From: Phytophthora quininea
Taxonomy: Eukaryota > Oomycota > Peronosporomycetes > Peronosporales > Peronosporaceae
Direction: 5' to 3'
Assembly: GCA_011947345.1 (NCBI GenBank)
Contig: JAAVTG010000891.1
Span: forward strand, 1-64,000
DNA length: 64,000 nucleotides
The translations under genes and the position numbers were made by a program. The notes under the pieces are model-generated. The model saw only the letters and a program-made list of their open reading frames with translations, ran no database searches and was not told the origin of the DNA. Below are positions 56,421 through 64,000 of the stretch, one piece after another; the first letter of the stretch is position 1, and each line of letters opens with the position of its first letter.

Positions 56421-58914
56421 ACTCCGGCTGCAATGATATTTTGTTCCCCATTAGAATTTTCTAACAGCGCTCATTCTCCTTTCCAATTGCAGAGATCGCC
56501 GTGACGTTTGCAAGAGACTTGGGTAGTCCAGAGACAATTTGTCTGAGGGGTTCGGATGCTTCCGAGTACTTGAGAGCTCTATAGCATTGCGCCAGGCGCC
56601 AATTTTGGTGTCGCTGGCGGACCATTCACGAATGATCGCCTGTTTGGAAGCTCACTGCTTTTACCCGCTTCTTTTTGCTTATCTATGTGTCTTCTGAGAC
56701 GAGGTGGTGAACCTTTCCGCCCAAATGTATAGCGGCCCTCTTTAGATACGCCCAGATCAGAAACCCCAGTCCTAAGGTCTAGGTCCGGGATTCTTAATCC
56801 GGGGTGGCGTGTACCTTGTGTAACCCCTCTTGGTAAGATTTACCTCGAGGCACCGTCCACGCGACTTGGGGTAGAAGTAATGGCCAAGCTCCAAACACCT
56901 CTCTTCCAGGATCAGACTTCCAGAATCCGGAACCAGAACCTTTAGTCTAGGATCAGGATTCTCGATTCCAGGATCAAGAAGATCACGCAATCTCCACACG
57001 CTCGTACGCCAGCAATAAACCACAACCAGAGTTCACACGACACGATATGCAGGTCCTTGTTATTTTGTTAGCCGAGGACTTGGGCTAATTTACCAGTGTC
57101 AATCGGGGTTTCAGGTCCTGGATAACTGGCTGATCCAAGACACCCACAATGCAACGCGCACCACTCTCAAAGAGAGAAAAGTCACTTGTCAGATTCAAAG
57201 CTTATACCCTCGCTTCACACAAACAGTCTTTGGTCACGTCCTTGGTTGCCGACTGCTGGTCCAGGCTCCCGAGGCACAGGAATATGAAATGGGAAGGCGC
57301 GAGACCCCCAACTAGTATATGAAATAGGGAGGGGTCTTAGCCCAGGTCGAACAGCGTCCTGGTCCCTAACCTAACTAGACTCGGAACGGTTGGAGTCCCA
57401 CAGACGTCTCGCAGGCGCGGCCGAATGTGATCCTCGCTCCACAGCTATAGCGCACCTTGATCCCCTTGCGCGAATTGGTGGCACGACGACGTGGCGATTT
57501 GTGTGTTACAGGGAAAAATGAACTCTGTTAAAGTTTAAGCTAGCGTACTCTGCATGCTTACAGATTCGCCTGATTTATTGGTCCACGTCATCTTGTCTTG
57601 TCTTGACTTCAGTATGGTAGTCATGGTTGCAGGTCTGAACAGTCGTCCCTAATTGAGCAACTTGACCTTTCGGGAAAGATATGGGAAGATCGCAGGCGAC
57701 CCTTCAATTTCCAGGACCTGGATCCTAGATCAGGATCTGGTGTCCTTGATGACTTGGATGCCGGAGAACTTGGAGCATCAAGAGAGTTAGAGTATAGAAC
57801 TCCACTCACCTGAATGTGGAATAAGGAATCCAGGATCAGGGAAGTCTCAACCACGATCGAGGATCAGGGAGTCTTGACATCTCGGATCCAAGATCTCGGA
57901 TCATTGGCAGTCATTCTTGGGCAAATAACTTGAAGATGGGGAATAACTTGTGTTCCACTACCAGGGTGAAGACTTGGACCTTGGCTTGGTGGTAGCTTAT
58001 GACTTGAATCCAGGATCCTGAACTGAGGACCTGGAACTCCTGGATCGAAGCCAGGATTAGGAAGGCATTCCTGTCTAGCTTCCAGGAAATGCTGAACTTG
58101 TTGGTAGGTTCTTGGTCTTTGACCAAGGCAGGCGGGACGCACTATCCGATACGTTCGTAATTGGCGTTCTCCTTTCACGTAGAAAAACCCGCTTCGGGAC
58201 GAGGGTTGGTCCGGACTGAGTGCTCCGGGTACCCGGGTAGCTGGCCCAGGATTTGCACTTCTGGACCTGGGGCCCCTCCTTGGTTAAGGGATCCAAGATT
58301 CAGATCCTGACCATCGCAACAGTCCTTCCATTGTTTATGCCACATAAACAGCTGGCCGCTCTGACTCTTTTATGAACCCAAATCAGAAGCCACCATAGTT
58401 TAGCCAATAGAAAATCTCCATCCGGAAAAAATCAAGTGCCTCGTGTCACTTCGAACATGTCCAAGTTACGCACTCTTCACGGATTGCATTGTATGGGGTA
58501 GACAAAGTTTCTACAGCGTAGCAAGCGCGCTCTTATGTTAAACACACCACGCCACCACTCCGGGATTTTCACCGCCATATTAGGAAGCAAATCTGCTGTG
58601 GGCGAAGGAATACGCTGCGTCGCGAGGTACGGTATGATGACCATTATAAGAGGGTGTGGATAATGGCCTAGACATGGGGTGAGCCAACGTTTCCACACGT
58701 ATTACCCCTAATGTTGCGAGTTATATCGATAATCAGGTATATTCATTAACCCGGTCACTGTAGAACATTTGTGCATCCGGACAGACGAATGAGCCAATCA
58801 TATCAATGTAGCCACATGATAAAACCTCACTTTGAGCCATTTGCTTAAGCAGACAGAATTATTTTTGCTCAGAGGCTAGTGCTGTCAGAGAACAAAACCA
58901 CTGCGCAAATCGCC
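56421..58914. repeat. Non-coding repeat tract rich in GATC
   Basis: No supported gene. From 56740 to 57000 there are five GATC sites and from 57680 to 58320 about fourteen, several-fold above expectation, embedded in CAGGATC / CCTGGATC-like phrases that resemble the 44960-45809 insert. The part 57020-57600 shows nothing I recognise. A short minus-strand frame at 57864-58178 is judged accidental. Confidence 0.5.
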
Positions 58915-59385
58915 ATGGCGCGAGGACGGAAGCGGACGCCAGGCGGTGCTGGCCGTCGTCCAGCAGGATACTCGCGCGACTGCTACATGTTCAAGAAGAA
59001 ACTCGACGTAATAAACTTTTTCAAAGCCAACGGAAATATACAGTTAACGTTGGACGAGTTTTATAGCCATCCTATCCCTGCAAACGTGATACAAAGAGGA
59101 AGCGCGTCTACGAATGGGAGAAGGATCGAGCTCACATTGAAGCCATGGCTTCTTCCTCGACTACCGCGAGCTTGAAGTCGGACAGGAAGGCTGGGACAGC
59201 AACAACGCTGTCGGCGACGGGTGAGGAAGGGCTGGTGGAGTGGAGAAACTAAAACCTATTGCCCTGCTAACCACGAGAACAACATTATTGAGCAGCTAGA
59301 AAGCCTTCATGTCGTCGAGGACACTGTCAGCGACTCGGATAACTTTGTGAAGCACCTCATCGCCGGGACTTCAAACGAGCAGTAA
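58915..59385 (+). pseudogene. Internally deleted pogo/CENP-B-like transposase
   Basis: Starts MARGRKRTPGGAGRRPAGYS at 58915, followed by an HTH-like block (MFKKKLDVINFFKANGN) and, after a one-base shift near 59090, KRVYEWEKDRAHIEAMASSS. Near 59240 it jumps to an acidic C-terminus (NNIIEQLESLHVVEDTVSDS) ending at TAA 59383-59385. The DDE catalytic core expected between these parts is missing, so this is a deletion derivative. Confidence 0.6.
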
Positions 59386-59519
59386 TGCACTTTAGTGCAG
59401 ATTTGCATGTTTGTATAGGGCAAAAAATGGCTTAAAGTTTTACTCGCTTGTATGCAATTCTGCTGTGTCCGCATGCACAAATGTTCTACAGTAAGTAGAA
59501 CCTGTCCAATCAAGTACGA

Positions 59520-62500
59520 TGTCCTCCGCGCCCGACGCTTCATCTAAGGTTGCCATTGACACGTTCAACGGCGACAAAAAGCTACGTGGAGCAGCTATAT
59601 GCGTGGCGTGTTCCTGACAAAGTCGGTGTGGAGTGCTGGCAAGTAGGAGAACGTCGTGCTGAACTTGGAGATGAACGCTGCGGAGCTGAAGATGCATGAC
59701 GTGAACAAGGTGCTGACGAATGAACACATCAAGCGGCAAGGCGACAAGACTGCGTCTGCCAAGACTGACGACGCTGTGGAGGTGTTCAATACTGAGCGAG
59801 AGACTCGCCACCGAACGTACTGCAGAAAACTGGGGCACCTTGTTGACAAGTGCTAGTCCAAGCAGAAGGACGAAAATCTAGGCGCACGACGTGGTCGAAC
59901 AGGACGCTGTGCGCACAACATTCAGTAATGGGTCGGCGCTGACGACGACTACATCATTTTTGCCGTCTCTGTAAATTGTGGAATGTCGACAGGCAAGAGG
60001 TCCCTGGGCTCTTAAGCTATCGACAATGGTACTACGCATCAAATCTGCATCGATAAGTTCAAGTTTATCGATATCAACTTGTGCGATCAAGATGAACTCA
60101 CCGCAGCCAACGGAAATGCCGCTAAGATCAAGGGTGTCCGAACTGCGGTGCAACATGTCACTCTATGCAACGGTACCAAGCATGATGTCAAGGTTGAGGA
60201 TGCGCTGTATATGCCAACGATGAGCAAGAACTTGTTATCGGTCCCGCAAATCAAAAACCCTGGTCAGTTCCAAGCTGTGTTCGACGGCGCAAAATGCACA
60301 TCTCCATTAAAACGTCTAAGAAAATGGTCGCTGTTGCTGACTTGATCGACGGTGTCTATTTGCTTCAGACTCCATGCTTCAGTGCCAATACTGTATCGAA
60401 TGTGTCGATATACAGTGCTGACTTGCACGCACGCTCGGGCCACGCTACGAACGACGTACTGAGATAAATGGTTGCGCACAACATGATCAAGGATGCCAAA
60501 ATACCTGGGACATCGATAAATTCTGGGGTATGCCGTGGCTGTCAACAAGGCAAAATGGTGCAAAAGCCGATCCTGAGTTACCGGAAAAGAACAAGTACGC
60601 GTCGTTTGATCTTTATCACTTCAACGTTCACGGGCAGATGGAAGGGGAATCGCTGAGTGGCAGAAAAGTTTTGCTGTTAATGACGGATAAATGCAGCGAT
60701 TACGTGACCGGATTTTGTCTTCGTGCCAAGGTGTCGAGAGCACAAGCTGCCCGAGGAAATATATTTCCAAGGTGGAATCGCAGTTTGACGCTAAGGTGAC
60801 ATTTGTGCGTCACAATGATGCCAAGGAATTTGCGACGACTGTTTCAAGGCGTTTTGAGACGACCATGGTATCGAGGCACAGCTTATCGGTAGCAGTATGG
60901 TGGACTACGCTGGTTTAGACAAGTGCTTTTGGGCGGGAGCTGCAACGACGGCGATTTTCATTTTAAAAATGGTTTGTCTTCTCCGAAAATAGCTGGAAAA
61001 ACACCATTTGATATCGTATACACTTCCAAGCCAAGTGTAAAGCACATACGGGCTTTCGTACGTGTTGAGGCTGAAGGAAAAGCGACACAAGTCGGATTCG
61101 AAGACTCGGAAGGTATTTTCATCTGCTACGAGAAGCAGTCGAAGGCGTACTGAGTATGTGACATCGAGAGGGGCAAATTCACGATTTCTCGTGATGTCAC
61201 CTTCATCAAAACCTGTTTCGGTGCTGAAATGGATTTGGACGACGAGGTCGATAACACTATCGAGTATTTCCGTGATCGGTAAATTGATGTGGGCAACTTT
61301 GGTGTAGCTAACTCTAAGCACACCAAAAAAGCAAACCTCGTGTTGGCCAGGAAGTTCGTGGACACGTTCGCCGTCCTCGTCATGGTGCTGGTTTGGAAGA
61401 AGCAAGCGCTGCAGATGAGATTTCCCACAACCATCAATCTGACGAAAATTCGGTCGAGAGCAACGATGAAGATTCCACTCCACCAGCGTTATGGCGAGCA
61501 AGTGCCAATACGGTCGGACAATGCTGAGCTCGTGGCTTTCCAGAATGCCGTTGACAGTCCCGACGAAGTGCACTGGCGCAAATCAATTCGTGCGGAGCTC
61601 AAGTTCCATCGACTTCGCGGTGTGTTTCGTGCAGCCAAGTTGCTGACCGGCCAATTAGCTGTGGGGGTGAAGTGGATCTTCAAGACCAAGCATTACACGG
61701 ACGGTTAGATCGAGAAATACAAGGCGCGTTTGGTGGCGAAGGGATTTGTGCAGAAATATGGCATTGACTACACCGAGACGTTTCTCCCGTCGTGAAGGTC
61801 ACTTTGAGGGTCGTGACCTCGCTCGCCAAGCATTTTGGACGGCCAGTCGACCAACTCGACGTGGTGGCCGCGTTCCTGTACAGTCTCATGAAGGAGGAGG
61901 TCTTTTGTTTTGTCGGGAAAGGCGTTAAACTGGACGACGACTTCGACTGCATCTAGTTGATCAAGGTGATTTTCTCAAGCAAGTCTCACACAAGTGGAAT
62001 GAGACTTTTGACGAATATGTTCGGTCCATCGGGTTTGGCGTTTCTGCCGCATCTCTACATTAAGGTTGTAGATGGACAATGCGTTGTACCGCTGGTTTAC
62101 GTGGACGATGTTTTAATGGTTGGCAGCTCTGCAGATTTAATTGCTGAAGTTAAGCGTCACCCGTTTCAAGATAACGGATCGTGGCAAGTGCAAGTATATT
62201 CTCGGGGTCGAAATGGTCGACAACGACGAAGGCAGCGTGACTTTGTGCCAAGTGCGCTACCTACATCCATGACTTTTTGGCGCGATACGGCATAGATCAG
62301 TGCATGGCTGCGGCATGTCCGGTCAATGTCAGCATGAACCATGTTGCAAGCGACGAATCAATCAAGATGGACGCACCTTTACATGAGGCTGCCAGCGCCC
62401 TCATGTATTTGATGACTTCGACCCGACCAGATATTGCGTTCGCTGTGGGATACGTTGCGCGTTACATGAAAAATCTCCAAGTCAAGCAGTGGACAGCATC

Positions 62501-63090
62501 AAATGAATATTCCGGTACTTGTAAGGCACCAAGTCGTACGGACTTCGCTACTCGCCGGACAAGAACATTGGATTTTGCGGCTACTCCGACGCAGATTGGG
62601 CTGGTGACCTCAGCGACCGCAACTCGACTTCAGACTACTTGTTCCAAGTTGTTGGTGGGTTAGTGTTATGGGGATCCTAGAAGCGATCCAGCGTGTCGCT
62701 GTGTCTACGAGCGAGGTCGAGTACGTCGCACCAACTCTGGCGACACAAGAAGGCAAGTGAGTGGACTGACTTCTGTGCGAGATTGTGATGGCCGCAGGCG
62801 TGTCGACTCCAAACCGCAACATTTCTTTGGACAATCAGTCATGCATCAAGATGAGCAAAAACCCAGTGAATCATGTCCATGCAAAACAGACCGACATCAA
62901 ATATCACTACTTTCGCGACGAAGTCAAATGCAGTGAAGTGACTGTCAAGTACTGCAAGACAGCAACTATGTCAGCGGGCATCTTGACCTAGGCTCTAGCT
63001 GGACCGCGTCACAAGGAGCTGACGACCGAACTAGGTATTTACGCGTGTTCGCATTGAAGGGTGGGGTCGGGTGGGGTCGGGTGGGGGGTG
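59520..63090 (+). mobile_element. Decayed Ty1/Copia retrotransposon
   Basis: Fragments in plus-strand order: Gag start (MSSAPDASSKVAIDTFNGDK, 59520), a zinc-knuckle remnant (RTYCRKLGHLVDKC, about 59815), a protease/integrase junction (LYMPTMSKNLLSV, about 60210), integrase pieces (60530-60900), RT (GVKWIFKTK, then KARLVAKGFVQKYGIDYTE, 61660-61790; catalytic VYVDDVLMVG at about 62095) and RNase H (ALMYLMTSTRPDIAFAVGYV, about 62400; VHAKQTDIKYHY, about 62880). Protease-integrase-RT-RNase H order defines Copia. Many in-frame stops and shifts show it is dead. A G-rich tract ends it, but no LTR pair was found. Confidence 0.8.
63059..63090 (+). repeat. G-rich tract, polypurine-tract-like
   Basis: Tandem GGGTGGGGTC units run directly after the Copia coding remnant and before TGTTGCGGG, which could be an LTR start. 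Position and composition fit a retrotransposon polypurine tract; four or more G-runs could also form a G-quadruplex. Confidence 0.5.
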
Positions 63091-63634
63091 TTGCGGGTTA
63101 TTCGGGAGTTCGACAGTAATCCAGCCAACAGTACGAAAAGGTACTACAGTAATAGTACTTTACTGTTACAAACAGTAATTTGAGCGCGTTCTGAGCTTTA
63201 TTTGCTCCTGTACTATGTAATTGAGCTTGAAGCTCCAAAATTACTTTTTGTATTGGTCGAGATCCAGAAGGAGTACCTGCCCGATTCTCACTCTAGTTCC
63301 CCGCTATAAACGCTGCCGTGGGTGACCATCCAGGATTTCTGGTCTCCCGCAGCATGGCGGTAGTCTTGATCGCCCCAAGTTTCCGCGCATCACGTCGGAT
63401 TCAGGGTCTGGACGACGTCCAAGTTGCCATTACGGGGATCTCATTCGGATTCAGATACTGCGCATGCACTAGAGTTGCTACTTGAGTCTTTCGTCTCACA
63501 AGCCCCGGCGTCGGTGGAAGAGACGCTTTCGGCGCGATTGATGCAGGCCAGAAGTGTTTGCCTGCTCATTCCCAATTTGCCGCGAGAGTCGAGCTTCCTG
63601 CAACCAAGCCCACCCCCGGGCGATAAACCTTCCA
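63091..63634. other. Spacer after the Copia element
   Basis: Possibly begins with a truncated 3' LTR (TGTTGCGGGTTATTCGGG). An open frame 63424-63816 encodes an Asp/Ser- then Leu-rich protein without recognisable domains and is not claimed as a gene. Confidence 0.35.
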
Positions 63635-63766
63635 ATGAAGTGCTCCTTCGTCGACTGCGTCAACTCCAAGCTGCTAACGCTGTACCCGTGCTCCGTTTGC
63701 GAGCGCGAAGTCCACCATGTCTGCTCGAACGATGTGTTCGACCCGGACAATATTGCCGTCCATTAA
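63635..63766 (+). CDS. Short Cys/His-rich zinc-finger-like exon
   Basis: ATG 63635 gives MKCSFVDCVNSKLLTLYPC, then SVCEREVHHVCSNDVFDPDN, stop at 63766. The spacing C-x4-C ... C-x2-C ... HH-x-C resembles a small treble-clef or BED-like finger often found at the N-terminus of transposon proteins. It may be the first exon of a longer gene leaving the window, or a TE fragment. Confidence 0.4.
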   Translation: MKCSFVDCVNSKLLTLYPCSVCEREVHHVCSNDVFDPDNIAVH

Positions 63767-64000
63767 GTTGGTGTTGCTTGTATCTATTCATATGCAGCTC
63801 TAAAGACTGTAACTAGTTTTTGCAGCGGATCGTGTGTAGATACCTGGAAGGCGAAGGGGAGAGACACGCCAGCGAACACCGAACCAGTGGTATTCGAGAT
63901 CGTCGGGTGGACGCCCAGTCTATCGTGCTGGCAGCAAGCCAGCCAAGACTCGATCGCGGTGCTGTCCGAGTCGGAGGAGGTCTCGAGCAGCCAATCATCT
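63767..64000. other. Window end, nothing assigned
   Basis: No domain or repeat recognised; a short minus-strand frame (63813-63998) has no support. Confidence 0.4.

Noticed and set aside
57864..58178. 104-residue minus-strand frame in the GATC-rich tract
   Set aside because: Open only because of the repetitive GATC-rich composition; no homology or start context.
58711..58735. TGTTGCGAGTTAT as the 5' LTR start of the Copia element (matching TGTTGCGGGTTAT at 63089)
   Set aside because: The match does not extend beyond about 15 bases, and a pogo-like fragment lies between it and the Gag start.
1..64000. tRNA, rRNA or CRISPR-like arrays
   Set aside because: No cloverleaf-like gene, rRNA core segment or regularly spaced direct repeat array was noticed on reading; a dedicated scan was not possible.

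Overview
The window looks like an oomycete (Phytophthora-type) nuclear genome: compact intron-poor genes, short GT-AG introns of about 55-96 bp, intergenic gaps as short as 4-110 bp, an oomycete-style initiator (GCTCATT) before two genes, and gene fusions characteristic of oomycetes (a GPCR-PIP kinase and a PTEN-formin). No prokaryotic operon, rRNA, tRNA or CRISPR array was seen.

Positions 1-41013 are a gene island. In order: an unrecognised gene cut by the window edge; a nucleotide-sugar transporter; a PTEN/PHD/formin fusion; a kinesin; a foldback element; an HTH-PLD nuclease-like gene; a choline/ethanolamine kinase; a lipocalin/FABP-like protein; a CLC chloride channel; a mariner-type MITE; two tandem didomain sterol-type glycosyltransferases; a second HTH-PLD gene; an ERGIC3/Erv46 homologue with 12 introns; a RING ubiquitin ligase; a GPCR-PIP kinase; a large unknown protein; and a TPR protein. 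Membrane traffic and lipid signalling recur (ERGIC3, PTEN, PIP kinase, choline kinase, sterol glucosylation, sugar transport), but nothing shows co-regulation.

Positions 41236-64000 are mostly a transposon graveyard. They hold a Helitron fragment with a clear 3' hairpin/CTAG end, a DIRS-type tyrosine-recombinase retrotransposon split by a GATC-rich insert, a pair of inverted 385-bp LTRs, and between these a 7.2-kb piggyBac element bounded by TTAA. The piggyBac carries a SANT/Myb-like gene and a DOT1-like methyltransferase gene beside its transposase, and is the most interesting object here. After it come GATC-rich repeat tracts, an internally deleted pogo-like transposase and a decayed Copia element.

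Most genes appear broken by frameshifts, but nearly all shifts I could trace run in the same direction (one base lost) and many lie at a homopolymer. I therefore treat the host genes as probably intact and the shifts as likely consensus errors. Coordinates of multi-frame genes are the outer limits of the coding region.
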